Assembly: GCF_032362555.1 (NCBI RefSeq)
Contig: NC_083531.1
Location: 4,340,001-4,404,000 of the forward strand
Direction of reading: 5' to 3'
Length of the DNA: 64,000 nt
Origin: Amyelois transitella
Lineage: Eukaryota; Arthropoda; Insecta; Lepidoptera; Pyralidae
Both the position numbers and the translations under genes were made by a program. Under the pieces are notes generated by a model. The model was given only the letters and a program-made list of their open reading frames with translations. It made no database searches and was not told the DNA's origin. Positions 9,201-18,150 of the stretch are shown here, one piece after another; position 1 is the stretch's first letter, and each line of letters starts with the position of its first letter.

Positions 9201-10899
9201 GCCGTTCAGTCTTTTCAAGACTGTTGGCTCTGTCTACCCCGCAAGGAATATAGACGTGAACATAATAAAATGACGTGAATAAAATGAAACCACGTATTCA
9301 AATCGGGAACTGAAGAGAGAGAGAGAGATTTTATTCAGTTTTGCACACTTATTACAGATTATTAATTGAAGGCAGGCAAAAGAAAATAGCTTACATACAG
9401 CCATATAGATAGGTATAGAGGGCGTTGGTGCAATATTTTTTGAGTAAATTATAACAATATATTTTCATTTTTTCCCTTGTCTCCTTCTCGGGTCTGCTGG
9501 AGGAGATTTCTTTTGAAATAAGCAGAACCTTTGTAATTTTGTTTCTTGTGTTTATCAGTCTCGATGTTTTCTGTGTACATAAATTAGTAACTAATATATA
9601 TTATATTGCAGAAGAGAAACGAGACCCGCCGGAGACTCCGAGCGCGGAGTCCCAGCAGTCGGAGCAGGAGGAACAGAAACCCGAGGAGGCTGAACAGCTC
9701 ACAGACACACATACAGACCCGCAGATAGGTGGGTTGATATGTCACACAAGCTGAATTATTATATATATATATAAATTGAGCAATATATATACAGGGTGAC
9801 TTTTAATTCAACTGCATAAATTTAACTGTTAAGTGTACTCATCTAAAGGATATTTAAAAACGTTAAAAGAAAAAATATTGGTTCATATTTTAGAAAGTAC
9901 GAATAAAAATAAAAGTATCAAAATCCACGATCCTAAATATGTAATATCACCCCGGCCGGCGGAAAAGCCACGCGTAAGATTCAGAGGTCAACGACACAAT
10001 GCATTCAGCTGAGCGATCTCGACAACTCTGTACTTTACTTGATCTTGATACTAGAAAAATAATTTATTTTTCAGACATTTATTTACATGTTTAGTTTTAA
10101 TTTCTATTTGTAGTATTGGTCTTTAATAAAGCGGGTGACATAGTTTTTGAGGGTTTTTTAAATGTGAAAATGATGACGTTTAATTTCAATTAAATAGGCT
10201 CAAACGGCTCAGAAGCATGGGTATAGTCTATGTTAAAAGGATGCAGTTGTTTTAAATGTCACCCTGTATATATAGTAACATATAGCATATATAACATAAC
10301 GTATATAACATATATATATATATATATAATTTCAGAACCCACGCCGCCCCCCACGGACCCGCCGGAAGTGTCCGCGGCGGACGTTCAGACAGACGACAAG
10401 CGGAAAGACAAACACAACAAGAGATCTGAGCCGAAGAGAGCGGTCAGAGACAACAAGGCTAAAGGGAAGGCCGCGCAAGTTAAAGAGGCGACTAAGGTCG
10501 GGAAGAAGGAGGAGAGGCGAGAGGGGAGGGTGGGCAACAGCGGAGACGACAGCGATGGGGATGGTCAGGTGAGATGTGCAGACATACATACACACAAACG
10601 AAATATATAGGAGAATAGGATAGATTTATTTTCAAAATTGGACACAAGGTATCACTTATTGACGTCACATCGCTTAAATCTAATTATATCTACCACCGCT
10701 TCCGAAGAAGGCGATGGGCCAGCGACCTGTCACTATTTGAATCTCAACTCTAACATTTAGCCAAACAGCTGAACTGGGTGGTTTAATGTATGTATGTAGG
10801 TACTCATGTATGTAACTATTCATTTCATTACAGCCCCAACCGGCCCCAGTGGAAGAGCAAACCGGCCCCAAACCCCTAAACCACGCGGCGGCCGCCTAA
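84..10899 (+). CDS. Paip2: PAIP2-like PABP-interacting protein, multi-module gene (3' part; 5' end outside window)
   Basis: PAIP2 proteins repress translation by binding cytoplasmic poly(A)-binding protein: the acidic PAM1 region contacts the RRMs and the short PAM2 motif contacts the C-terminal MLLE domain. Seen here: exons encoding DDFADYMRIENEEEFDKQ followed by an acidic helix (PAM1-like), then SRLNPLAAEFVP (PAM2 consensus LNxxAxEFxP). I joined exons at 84-232, 965-1077, 1391-1500, 2387-2535, 3182-3298, 3897-4009, 4323-4432, 5303-5451, 5967-6079, 6393-6502, 7372-7520, 9612-9728, 10336-10568 and 10834-10899; every junction has GT/AG sites and a matching phase. The PAM1-PAM2 module is repeated, and the Lys-rich tail is absent from vertebrate PAIP2. 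Whether all modules enter one mRNA, are used alternatively, or reflect an assembly duplication cannot be told from DNA. Start codon is not in the window. Confidence 0.75.
264..520 (+). mobile_element. SINE-A, near full length
   Basis: Runs from the conserved start GTGCCGTGTGGTTCCCGGCA to the conserved end near ATATAGACGTGA. It sits in the intron after PAM2 copy 1 and recurs at the same place in unit 2 (2567-2823), so it predates that duplication. Confidence 0.75.
965..1077 (+). CDS. PAM1a exon, copy 1
   Basis: Acceptor ccag at 961-964, donor gtgtgt after 1077. With the G from the PAM2 exon it reads GYVMAGAYY, a Pro/Ala-rich stretch, then DDFADCMRIENEEEFDKQ, which closely resembles the start of the acidic PAM1 region of PAIP2. 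Differs from copies 2 and 3 at a few residues (Ser for Pro in AYYS; Cys for Tyr relative to copy 2). Confidence 0.8.
1146..1328. mobile_element. Fold-back SINE-A derivative, unit 1
   Basis: The left arm is forward SINE-A (GGATGTCGTAAAAGGCGACT, then the GATAGGCTTATGAAC region). The right arm is the same element in reverse, ending in the complement of the SINE-A start. About 40 bases of unrelated sequence separate the arms. It recurs at 4076-4260 and 6145-6330. Confidence 0.65.
1391..1500 (+). CDS. PAM1b exon, copy 1
   Basis: Acceptor tttcag, donor gtgagt at 1501. Encodes VIQQLEKEALMEQCIEAM followed by LEDEQRERRRPNGHHQYP, the acidic/amphipathic second half of PAM1. The final AC plus the first A of a PAM2 exon makes Thr, so it splices in frame to the next PAM2 exon at 2387. 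Copy 1 has LEKEA where copies 2 and 3 have LEEEA. Confidence 0.8.
1612..1890 (-). mobile_element. SINE-A, reverse orientation, unit 1
   Basis: Starts with the CATA tail complement (tacatacatataatcacgtctatatc) and ends at the complement of the GTGCCGTGTGG start. A short extra segment near 1755 differs from the copies in units 2 and 3. Confidence 0.7.
2187..2252. other. Double hairpin spacer in each unit (also near 5103-5168 and 7172-7237)
   Basis: AGGCAG/CTGCCT around a 6-base loop, followed by CCATTCTTGC (2213-2222) and its exact complement GCAAGAATGG (2243-2252). It is conserved between units in the intron before each PAM2 exon. No function is known to me; it may be a MITE remnant. Confidence 0.5.
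2387..2535 (+). CDS. PAM2 exon, copy 2
   Basis: Appears identical to copy 1, shifted by 2303 bases, with the same acceptor, donor and phases. It can join either the acidic exon at 3182 or the PAM1a exon at 3897, since both begin in the same phase. Confidence 0.8.
2567..2823 (+). mobile_element. SINE-A, unit 2
   Basis: Same element and same intron position as 264-520, so inherited through the tandem duplication rather than inserted independently. Confidence 0.7.
3182..3298 (+). CDS. Acidic EEKRD exon, copy 1
   Basis: 117 nt (39 codons), phase 1 at both ends. Acceptor ttgcag, donor gtgggt. With the upstream G it reads EEKRDAPETPSAESQQSEQ followed by a Glu-rich stretch and THTDPQI. Low-complexity and probably disordered. 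It lies between PAM2 and PAM1a in unit 2 only; the second copy is at 9612. Confidence 0.7.
   Translation, partial: KRNETRRRLRARSPSSRSRRNRNPRRLNSSQTHTQTRR
3897..4009 (+). CDS. PAM1a exon, copy 2
   Basis: Same splice sites and phase as copy 1. Reads AYYPPAPYAAPATPDDFADY, then MRIENEEEFDKQ. The Tyr in FADYM matches vertebrate PAIP2 (FAEYM), so this copy looks closest to the family pattern. Confidence 0.8.
4076..4260. mobile_element. Fold-back SINE-A derivative, unit 2
   Basis: Duplicate of the structure at 1146-1328, between PAM1a and PAM1b. Confidence 0.6.
4323..4432 (+). CDS. PAM1b exon, copy 2
   Basis: Encodes VIQQLEEEALMEQCIEAM and the Arg-rich end, donor gtgagt at 4433. Joins in phase to the PAM2 exon at 5303. 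Confidence 0.8.
4542..4806 (-). mobile_element. SINE-A, reverse, unit 2
   Basis: Counterpart of 1612-1890, ending at the complement of the SINE-A start. Confidence 0.7.
5303..5451 (+). CDS. PAM2 exon, copy 3
   Basis: Same coding sequence and splice sites as the other copies. It joins in phase to PAM1a at 5967. Confidence 0.8.
5967..6079 (+). CDS. PAM1a exon, copy 3
   Basis: Reads AYYPPTPYAAP and FADCM (Thr for Ala and Cys for Tyr relative to copy 2); GATAAA replaces GACAAA silently. Substitutions among copies are few and conservative. Confidence 0.8.
6145..6330. mobile_element. Fold-back SINE-A derivative, unit 3
   Basis: Third copy of the structure at 1146-1328. Confidence 0.6.
6393..6502 (+). 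CDS. PAM1b exon, copy 3
   Basis: Same protein as copy 2, with one silent Arg codon change (CGT for CGC). Joins in phase to PAM2 copy 4 at 7372. Confidence 0.8.
6612..6875 (-). mobile_element. SINE-A, reverse, unit 3
   Basis: Nearly identical to 4542-4806. Confidence 0.7.
7372..7520 (+). CDS. PAM2 exon, copy 4
   Basis: Last PAM2 exon. Its final G joins the acidic exon at 9612 to give Glu. Same duplicated PAM2 pair as the other copies. Confidence 0.8.
7579..9031. mobile_element. Unclassified element with inverted ends, inserted in SINE-A
   Basis: Splits the SINE-A of unit 4 just after AATACAAA. The left end contains ACTACGCTTTTATTGCTAAT; the right end contains its inverse CTAATAAAAGCGTAGT, followed by AAAAAGAATAGG where SINE-A resumes. 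The interior has only short frames (such as 8666-8917) with no motif I recognise, plus a CATA microsatellite near 8990. Either a non-autonomous terminal-inverted-repeat transposon or two opposed retroelement insertions. Confidence 0.5.
9032..9262 (+). mobile_element. SINE-A, 3' portion, unit 4
   Basis: Resumes at AGAATAGGTCACACACTCCG, exactly where the unit 2 copy has that sequence, confirming that the upstream element is an insertion. Confidence 0.7.
9612..9728 (+). CDS. Acidic EEKRD exon, copy 2
   Basis: 117 nt, same phases as the 3182 copy. Reads RDPPETPSAESQQSEQEEQ (Pro for Ala) and ends THTDPQI. This copy leads directly to the unique 3' exons. Confidence 0.75.
   Translation, partial: KRNETRRRLRARSPSSRSRRNRNPRRLNSSQTHIQTRR
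9792..10266 (+). mobile_element. TIR MITE, family M1, copy 1
   Basis: Begins CAGGGTGACTTTTAATTCAA and ends with the inverse of CAGGGTGACATTTAAAACAA. TA flanks both sides (9790-9791, 10267-10268), as for Tc1/mariner elements. It has no coding capacity and lies in the intron between the acidic and Lys-rich exons. Further copies are at 38830 and 46088. Confidence 0.75.
10336..10568 (+). CDS. Lys/Glu-rich exon of PAIP2-like gene
   Basis: Acceptor tttcag, donor gtgaga. Joined to the upstream G it starts EPTPPPTDPPEVSAADVQ and continues as a charged Lys/Arg/Glu-rich segment ending GDDSDGDGQ. No domain recognised; probably disordered. The GC-rich content and clean splice sites against AT-rich flanks support coding. 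Confidence 0.7.
10690..10800 (+). mobile_element. SINE-A, 5'-truncated
   Basis: Starts in the GGCGATGGGCCAGCGACCTG region and ends in TATGTATG, lying about 35 bases before the terminal exon acceptor. Confidence 0.55.
10834..10899 (+). CDS. Terminal exon of PAIP2-like gene, ending at TAA
   Basis: Acceptor ttacag. Phase 0 after GDGQ; reads PQPAPVEEQTGPKPLNHAAA and one more Ala, then TAA at 10897-10899. The same frame stays open to TGA at 11026-11028, see next entry. With TAA as the true stop, the protein ends in an Ala-rich tail. Confidence 0.65.
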   Translation, partial: PQPAPVEEQTGPKPLNHAAAA

Positions 10900-11028
10900 G
10901 CGAACGAACCCAAAAAGCCCAGCACGCCGCCCGCCGCGGAGAAGACGTCGCCCGTCCCCACCGCTGGCACCAAACTTGACAAGAAGAAGGTCGACAAACC
11001 CGTGCAGAGGAAGAATTCGGCCAAGTGA
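10900..11028 (+). other. Coding-like extension after the in-frame stop
   Basis: 42 codons in the same frame as the terminal exon, starting ANEPKKPSTPPAAEKTSP and ending KKKVDKPVQRKNSAK. It is Lys/Pro-rich and GC-rich like the preceding exons, and base composition drops sharply only after the TGA. Possible stop-codon readthrough, a recent nonsense change, or a sequence error. Confidence 0.55.
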
Positions 11029-11178
11029 GAGAGATGGAACGATTGTAAGTTTGTGAAAAGGATAGGGACGGAATGAGTGTTCGGTTTTTTTTTATCTGCC
11101 GATTGTTTTTGTGTTTCGAATTGTTTTTAAGGGAAGCTGTAGTTTCTATGCGATGTAGGTTATTTTGTGTAATCGAAT

Positions 11179-11184
11179 AATAAA
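11179..11184 (+). terminator. Candidate poly(A) signal of PAIP2-like gene
   Basis: AATAAA about 150 bases after the second stop codon, in AT-rich sequence. Not the only candidate nearby. Confidence 0.4.
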
Positions 11185-11620
11185 AACTGGATTTACAAAT
11201 GATTTCATAGATATAAAATCGAATAATATAAACTGGATTTACAGATGATTAGTTAGATTTAAAAAAAAGGATTTAAAATATTATCGAATCTGTGTTCTAG
11301 ACAGAGCCTAAAGATTTAAACTGTAGCTGTTTGAACAGTGAATAGTCTGTATTTTTCAATTTTTTCGGTCGAACTGTGGTAATGTCGGAATAATTGTATA
11401 GGAAATTGGGATGAATGATGATCAAAGGTTTGGATAATATTACAATTGCAATTTTAAAATAAATTTTTTCGTGAATGATAAATAAATGAGAATAGAAAAT
11501 TTGACAATTACTTTAAGTAACGAAATTTAATGATTTAACTAAGGCCCAGACCACATAAATGATTTTTTTTTAAATAATTAGCGTTCAAATTCAACTAACT
11601 TCGCGGTCACACGTGATAAT
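11185..11620. other. AT-rich intergenic sequence
   Basis: Possible distal 3' UTR of the PAIP2-like gene. It contains the short repeat AATAATATAAACTGGATTTACAGATGA-like motif twice (near 11175 and 11223). No open frame of interest. Confidence 0.4.
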
Positions 11621-11916
11621 CTATACTATAATATTATGCAGCTGACAAGTTTGTTTGTTTGTTTGAACGCGCTAATATCAGGAACTACTGGTTCTAATAG
11701 AAAAATTATTTTTGTGTTCAGTAGACCATTTATCGAGGAAGTTTTTAGGCTATTTACCATCACGCTACAACTATAAGGAGCAAAGTAATAATGGAAAATG
11801 TAAAAAAAAACTATTCATCCTTGAAATTTAAAAACTTGAAAATTATTCATCCTTGAGGGCCTCTATGATGCCTAAAATAAATGTACCACGCGGACGAAGT
11901 CGCGGTCGCAGCTAGT
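11621..11916 (+). mobile_element. Retroelement tail repeat, family B
   Basis: Contains TTTGTTTGTTTGAACGCGCT, the CATCACGCTACAACTATAAG region, TTATTCATCCTTGAGGGC and the end CGCGGACGAAGTCGCGGTCG then CTAGTA. The same sequence recurs at 16556, 20910, 30408, 33850, 41878, 61110 and 63463. A short internal duplication lies near 11810-11850. Confidence 0.6.
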
Positions 11917-13720
11917 AATAACATATTTGTTAAAAACAAATTTGTGAAACTGAAACAATCGGCAGTTAAAAAAAAACAACAGTGAAAGAAAACGTGAGCG
12001 ATCGAACGTCGACGCCTTGAAGCGGTTTTTTTTTGGATAACCGTAGATCATATTTCTACGATGTCTTGTGTCGTTTGCGCATGTTTCCAATTGTGAAATT
12101 GCACTTTTTATCCGTAAATAATAACAATATTGTCACGTTTATAAATCGCTTTGTACGACGGCGCGGAATAACGCATTAACGCAACCTACCGCCTACCGGA
12201 TAATAACTCAGCAGAATAACAACCTTATTAACATAACACAACAACACAAATAGCATGGATATTTTAAAAAAGTGTATGTATGTATGTATATCAAGTGATA
12301 TAGCCCAAACGACACGAAAAACTAACGGCGTATAAGGTTTACCTACAAACCGCGGCGGTCCTAGGTACGAATGCCATTTCGAATAATTGAATAGTTACTA
12401 AATAAAATGTTAAGACAAAAATAAAATAAAAAATCCACTAATTCATACATAGTTTACGTCTTTACCCCTTACGGGACAGACAGAGTCGCAAAGCTCACGC
12501 TCGATTTAGAAACTTCTATAATGGAATCAGTTAGTGAATTATTTTGGACTTTGAATTCAGTTATATTAGAAGTATTTTTTTTAAATAAATTATTTCAATC
12601 TCTAACCTTGATGTTGTAGTAATATATGGCAGTTGTACCTAGGTTTTGTATAGTAAATGTATATGTTTAAAATTATAATTATGATAAATTTAGTATATAT
12701 GTGATATTGACATTAAGCATTTTTTTTAAAGTTCTAATGAATAAAAAAAGTAAAAAAAAACTGTATAAAAATCTAATTTTAAAAATAGTATTACGTTAGT
12801 GTTCACGGCTGGGTAGTGATAGGTTTCATTTTTTTTTGTTTAGTTATTATTATTGTTTAATAAGGATTTTGAGAGAGTCATTAACTAAAAATGATTGTGA
12901 AAGTATGTTAGAACCACAGAATACATTCAGATGGTATTGCAACAGAGATAATCTTTTGGGGTAGTAACATGGGGGGCTATTTTTAATAGGGAATTTATGA
13001 ATGCTTTGAAAATCTATTAAAATGGTTACTTGTTATTTATATATTAAGTGTGACATGATTTTGAAGAATACTTGTTTAAACAGTTACAATTATAACTTTA
13101 AGGCAAAATTGTAGGTTTTAAATGTTGACAATATTTTATCTATAATTTTTTGTGCTGTATTTTAATAGTTTTTTTTTTTTCATTAAATTTAGGGCCCAGT
13201 CTGTGAAGTTTAGATAACAGATTCAGTGACACAAAAATACTATAATATTAAAATGAAATAAATAATTTGATCTGTATTAAAAAAAATATAAGAAGACTGC
13301 CTAAAATATTTAACGTGCACTAGGTAAATGTTTTTCTTAATATTAAAAAAAACCGAAAAAATTATTGTTTTTTGTGTCACTGGATTTCATTAAGGAGTAA
13401 GCCGTATGGCAGTCCATTATAATCCTACGTAGAAAATATTAAAAAAAAACATAGTCCTGTACATTTTATGAAAGTTAAAAAATAAAAATGTATATGAAAA
13501 AAAAAGTGCACCTGAGTGGTTTTAAATGGGTAATACATTTTATTTATAAATTTCTAGTAAGTATGTTTGGTGCGCACATATTGAGTATAGATAATATTTA
13601 TGGTCACGTTCAGGCATGTTCGCGTATACTTTTTTTTTATTTATCATATGTTCAAGATTTTCATACGCTTTTATTAAAGGTTTTTTATTTTAACACAAAG
13701 AATTATGAATCAAACATACC
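11917..13720. other. AT-rich intergenic DNA
   Basis: I see no gene. Many T and A homopolymers, a short GC-richer patch near 12140-12200, and TATG repeats near 12275. Short frames here have no recognisable content. Confidence 0.5.
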
Positions 13721-13726
13721 ATTACA

Positions 13727-13795
13727 TATGATCACGTCTATACCCCTTGCGGGGTAGACATAGCCGACAGTCATCAAAAGACTGAAAGGCCAAAG
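13727..13795 (-). mobile_element. SINE-A 3' fragment
   Basis: Reverse copy containing ATCACGTCTATACCCCTTGC and GGGGTAGACATAGCC. Confidence 0.5.
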
Positions 13796-13799
13796 GATT

Positions 13800-15260
13800 A
13801 TGAATCAAATAATATTATAAATTAATGCAACTGACTGACACACCACTAACTAATACTGACCATAAATTGTTTATACTCAATGCGTGCGAACCTTATTTAT
13901 AATGCACTTCATTTCGTACGGAACTCATGTAGGGAAATGAAGATTTTTAGCGGGAATAGGTAGTATTTTCAATTACCTATATACTTAGATGTGAAATAGT
14001 GCAATTTTTTTTTCCAAAACTCAATCAATATAGGAAACACAATTATAATTGTAATATTCTCGATTAATTTCCGAAGAAACAGTGATGAAGAAAGTTACAA
14101 ATAAAATAAAAACAAATGCAACTGTTGTAATTTTTTGTTTTTTTTTTTCTAAATGAGTTCCGTATGGATTTTTGTGTTAATCAGTTTAGCGTACCGTACC
14201 GGTAATATTGTTTTGACAGGGAAAATATTTCTCTCACTATAATTGTTATTATTATTCTTATGATTAAAATTAGCTGTATTGTGCATTGTCGAAATGATTT
14301 TAAGACTCGTTCAAATCAGGCCGAATTTGTCAATGAAAGCAATAAATATTAGAAAGAATATTTTCTATTTAAATAAAAAATTGAAAAAAAAAATGATTTT
14401 TTTTTACATGGGGTGATGAGTCCCATAGATAAATTATTAGGCGTTATAACGGCTACACTTTGTTATTTCATACTAATTAAGGTTAATTAATATTGTACTA
14501 AATTCAATTAACCGTTTCAACATTGATTTGTATGTAAATAGCACGTGAAACCCACACCCCTAACATAGTTATTTCGGATTTGTATATAGCTAAAAAATGC
14601 GTCAGGTCCTATATGTTTGTGAATTGGTTATAAACAGAAAAATAAACTAAAAAATAAAATACGACTCGAAAACGTACTCACGTTGCGATTGGCGAGAAAT
14701 GATAAGCAATAATTACCAATGGTGTATCGTTTATTTGCTTATTCGATTTTTTTATATCTATTTATCCTTGAATATTTGAATTAAAAGAATATGTTTAGAC
14801 TACTCAAATTTGAAGTTCATAGCTTATTTCAAGGTGATTATTTTTTTTAAATTGACATTCTGATGTCAAACTTTTCAAATATTTTATTTTCTGTTTATGA
14901 CCAATATAGCCTAAGGTTATTTTAAATATATAAAAGTATTCGTTATAATGTTTGATTATTGGAATTTGTATAATTTTGAGTTAGATGTGCGAAGGTAATT
15001 TTTTATAAGTAGTTTACAAATTCGTTTCTAAGTAAAATGCAGTAAATAATTTGAAACTGTATTCCTTTGTTTTATTTGTGTGCCCTTTTAGTTATGATGA
15101 AGAAAATAAAGAGATGATTCAGCAATGATATTTAATACATATATACAGCTATAGTAGGCATTGCCAGTTGCTATACGTGGCCTCGTGTCTTCAATTGGAA
15201 GCGGCTGAAGAGCATGCTCGTAGCGAGAAACGCCTTTTAATAATACAATATAATAATATA
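13800..15260. other. AT-rich intergenic DNA
   Basis: No gene or clear repeat recognised. Homopolymer A/T tracts dominate. Confidence 0.5.
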
Positions 15261-15261
15261 T

Positions 15262-15462
15262 ACGGCACAAATAACACAGATTGAGTTAGCCTCGAAGTAA
15301 GTTCGAGACTTGTGTTTCGAGATACTAACTCAACGATAATATATTTTACAATAAATACTTATTTAGATAAACATCCAAGACCCAGGCCAATCAGAGAAAG
15401 TTCGTTTCTCATCATGCCCTGGCTGGGATTCGAACCCGGGACCTCCGGTGACAGACAAGCCA
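15262..15462 (-). mobile_element. tRNA-headed SINE (SINE-D), 5'-truncated
   Basis: In reverse: B-box-like GGTTCGAATCCC, then CATGATGAGAAACGAAC and the CTTGGATGTTTATCTAAATA region. It lacks the A-box half of the head. Related copies at 22120, 31826, 42144, 42748, 44212 and 49693. Confidence 0.65.
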
Positions 15463-15597
15463 AAGCAGAAGGAGGAGTTTCTTTTGGAGCAGAGGTTAGC
15501 TATACAACAAGCTATATTATTCAGCAATGACATTCAATACATATAATGATATTGTCAATTGCTAATCCTTGTGCCTTTGACCTTTGTCTTTCAAGAT

Positions 15598-15640
15598 TTT
15601 GCCCTGTCCACACCGTAAGGGATAGAGACGTGATTACATG
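15598..15640 (+). mobile_element. SINE-A 3' fragment
   Basis: Short 3' end with GGGATAGAGACGTGATTACA then TGTATG. Confidence 0.4.
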
Positions 15641-15930
15641 TATGTCCCTTACGATGCTAATGATTGTCTTGTGCAATTTTTGCGGACATTATCCTCTCAG
15701 CTGCCTACCACTGATCAGCGCTCGCTCTACCGGCGGCCACGTTTTTTATTTTATTTTGAGTAGGTACTATAAGTTTGGAAATACTCCTTTCTCGCTCGAA
15801 AAATTGATCTCCCGCGGTAGATAACGGGTGTAAATCGGATCGCGGATTCGGCAACTCGGAGGATCTATGATATTTTTTCTTAAATGTCAAATTTTGGCGG
15901 GCTTCTTTCAAGGAGTTTGCGCGGGAAAAG

Positions 15931-15996
15931 TTTTTTTTTCGTAACCGTTAACTACTACGAGTACATGGTATTAGTTAGCGGTTACGAAAAAAAAAA
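15931..15996. repeat. Inverted repeat with T/A-tract ends
   Basis: CGTAACCGTTAACTA (from 15940) pairs with TAGTTAGCGGTTACG (to about 15986), one mismatch, around a loop of about 16 bases. T9 on the left pairs with A10 on the right. It lies within an unusual GC-richer patch (15700-16130) that I cannot assign. Confidence 0.6.
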
Positions 15997-15999
15997 GAG

Positions 16000-16555
16000 T
16001 GACATGTGTCAACTTACAAATCAACTGAACCTACAACCATTTTTTTTTCGATCCGTGAATGGAGTTTGCGATGAATTTTTTATGTCGATAGTGGATCTAA
16101 CGAGCGCCGTGTCAATACAATTTGAAGCAGGTGGATGTAAATGAAACAAAAATATGTTGGTGTATTTATTTAGACTTTATTTCCTTGTCCTGTCCGACTA
16201 GTTGGGCTTCATTGCTGATAATATTCTACCTGTAAATTTAAATATCATAAAAAAAAACACAATCTCCACTCGCATTTAGGAAAAAAAAAACTTGAGATGA
16301 GTTAAAAAAAAAGGAAAAAAAAACTTAAGAGTAGCTTATTTTTAAAAAAAAGAAAATATAAGATTTTCTTTTAATTTTTCAACTTGTTACCTTTTTAATG
16401 CACAATTTTTATTTCGCGATTTAATTACCTGGGTGAAGAGGTGTTTGATGGTCGTCGGAAAAAAAACATAAAAAGTAGTAAAACGTAAAAGGAGAGCCCG
16501 GTGTATGCCTTTATTTATTTATGTACACTTAATAAGTACACAATTTATATGATAA
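16000..16555. other. AT-rich intergenic DNA
   Basis: Poly-A tracts interrupted by short spacers at 16250-16350. Nothing coding. Confidence 0.4.
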
Positions 16556-16825
16556 CTAGCTGTGCCCACGACTTTGTTCGCGTGGAAAGTTATTTTGGGC
16601 ATCATTGAAGCCCTCAAGGATGAATAATTTTCCCCGTTTTTTTTTCACATTTTCCATTATTTATTCGCTCCTTATAGTTGCAGCGTGATGTTATATAGCC
16701 TAAAGCCTTCCCCGACAAATGGTCTATTCAACGCAAAAATATTTTTTCAATTCGAACCAGTAGTACCAGAGATTAGCGCGTTCAAACAAACAAACTCTTC
16801 AGCTTTATAATATTAGTAGAGATAA
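16556..16825 (-). mobile_element. Retroelement tail repeat, family B
   Basis: Reverse copy starting CTAGCTGTGCCCACGACTTT, followed by CATCATTGAAGCCCTCAAGG, and ending AGCTTTATAATATTAGTAGA. Confidence 0.6.
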
Positions 16826-16915
16826 GCCAAACAGCTGAACTTGACCTGCCAACAATCTTTTCAAGACTGATGGCTCTGTCTACCCCGCAAGGAATATAGA
16901 CGTGTTTATATGTAT
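16826..16915 (+). mobile_element. SINE-A 3' half
   Basis: From AGCCAAACAGCTGAACTTGA to ATATAGACGTG and the TATG tail. Abuts a family B element. Confidence 0.55.
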
Positions 16916-17059
16916 GTAAAGCCTGACCAAAAAAATAAAAAACCTCATAATTTGAGGACATCACTTTTGCATTTCATATTGCAACATTTTATATAGTCAC
17001 ACCTATGTGAATTGGCAACAAAATCTTTTTTTGCCACCGCATTTTTTATACTTAAATTA

Positions 17060-17482
17060 TAAATGTTACAGTTAAAACTAGTTTTTAGATAGAACGCGTT
17101 TTCCCTAGTTAGAACTAGTTTTTACTAAATGCCTTTGTTAAAACTAGAATTTACTAATGCTCAAAATTAAATATCAATTAAAACTAGTTCTTACTAGACA
17201 ACACGCGTTTTTCCAAAGAGAGCCAGTTAAAACTGTTCCGACCAAGGTCAAAAAGGCGTCTCTGCAAGAAAAATGGTTGCCTTTGTAACTCAAAGTGCCA
17301 CGATAAGTAGTTTGTCTTGTAATAACAAGTAGATCCTCATCCTTGTTATAAATTTAAGATTGTTTAATTTTTATATTGTATTACAGAGTTGTGAGGAATG
17401 AGTGCCTTAAACCACTCAGTGTGCGAGCGCACACTGATGGTTAGAGAGCGTCTTAAAACTAGTTTTAACTGTAACATAAATA
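17060..17482. mobile_element. MITE with about 28-bp inverted ends
   Basis: Left end ATGTTACAGTTAAAACTAGT and right end its inverse ACTAGTTTTAACTGTAACAT. The AAAACTAGTTTTTA motif is repeated several times inside the left part. The interior ends with a fold-back near GTGTGCGAGCGCACAC (about 17420). No coding. Confidence 0.65.
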
Positions 17483-17515
17483 TTATTATACCATAAACAA
17501 TATAATAATGCATAA

Positions 17516-17558
17516 TAAATCATTCATTCATTCATTCATTCATTCATTCATTCAATAT
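17516..17558. repeat. ATTC microsatellite
   Basis: About nine ATTC repeats, similar to the ATTC tract before each PAM2 exon. Confidence 0.8.
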
Positions 17559-17883
17559 GGGAATGAATATTTTATTACCTACGTTTATTGTGTACGAGCC
17601 TTAACCTTAACCCACCTATAGTATAATCAAGCGCGTCCATCCCTTGGTTTGATGTCCACATGGAACATGTCTGAGGCAGACAGCCTCTGATGATGAGGAA
17701 TTGGTCGAAACACCAGGGTAGGGAGGGGCGTGGTCTCCTCTGTCAAATGGAAAGACATTTATAAATGGTAAAGCCTGAGAATAGAATAGATTAATTTTCA
17801 AAATTGGATACAAGGTATCACTTAGGTATTGATATTTATTACATACATATTATTAAGCTTAATACATATGTATGTAATAAAGA

Positions 17884-18150
17884 TTTATTACATACATATG
17901 TATAATCACGTCTATATCCCTTGCGGGGTAGACAGAGCCAACAGTCTGGAAAATACTAATAGGCCACGTTCAGCTGTTCGGTTTAGCGATAGAATTGAGA
18001 TTCAAATAGTGACAGGTTGTTAGCCCATCGCCTAAAAAAAGAATCCCAAGTTTGTAAGCCTATTCCCTTAGTCGCCTTTTACGACATGCATGGGAAAGAG
18101 ATGGAGTGGTCCTATTCTTTTTTTGTATTGGTGCCGGGAACCACACGGCA
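17884..18150 (-). mobile_element. SINE-A, near full length
   Basis: Complete reverse copy from the CATA tail to the complement of GTGCCGTGTGG (slightly short). Confidence 0.75.

Larger units (their letters stand above)
7289..9791 (+). repeat. PAIP2-like tandem unit 4 (last, lacks PAM1 exons)
   Basis: Opens with the unit boundary sequence, then PAM2 copy 4, a 1.45 kb foreign element, the interrupted SINE-A, and the second acidic exon. It then continues into the unique 3' end of the gene instead of PAM1 exons. Confidence 0.75.
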
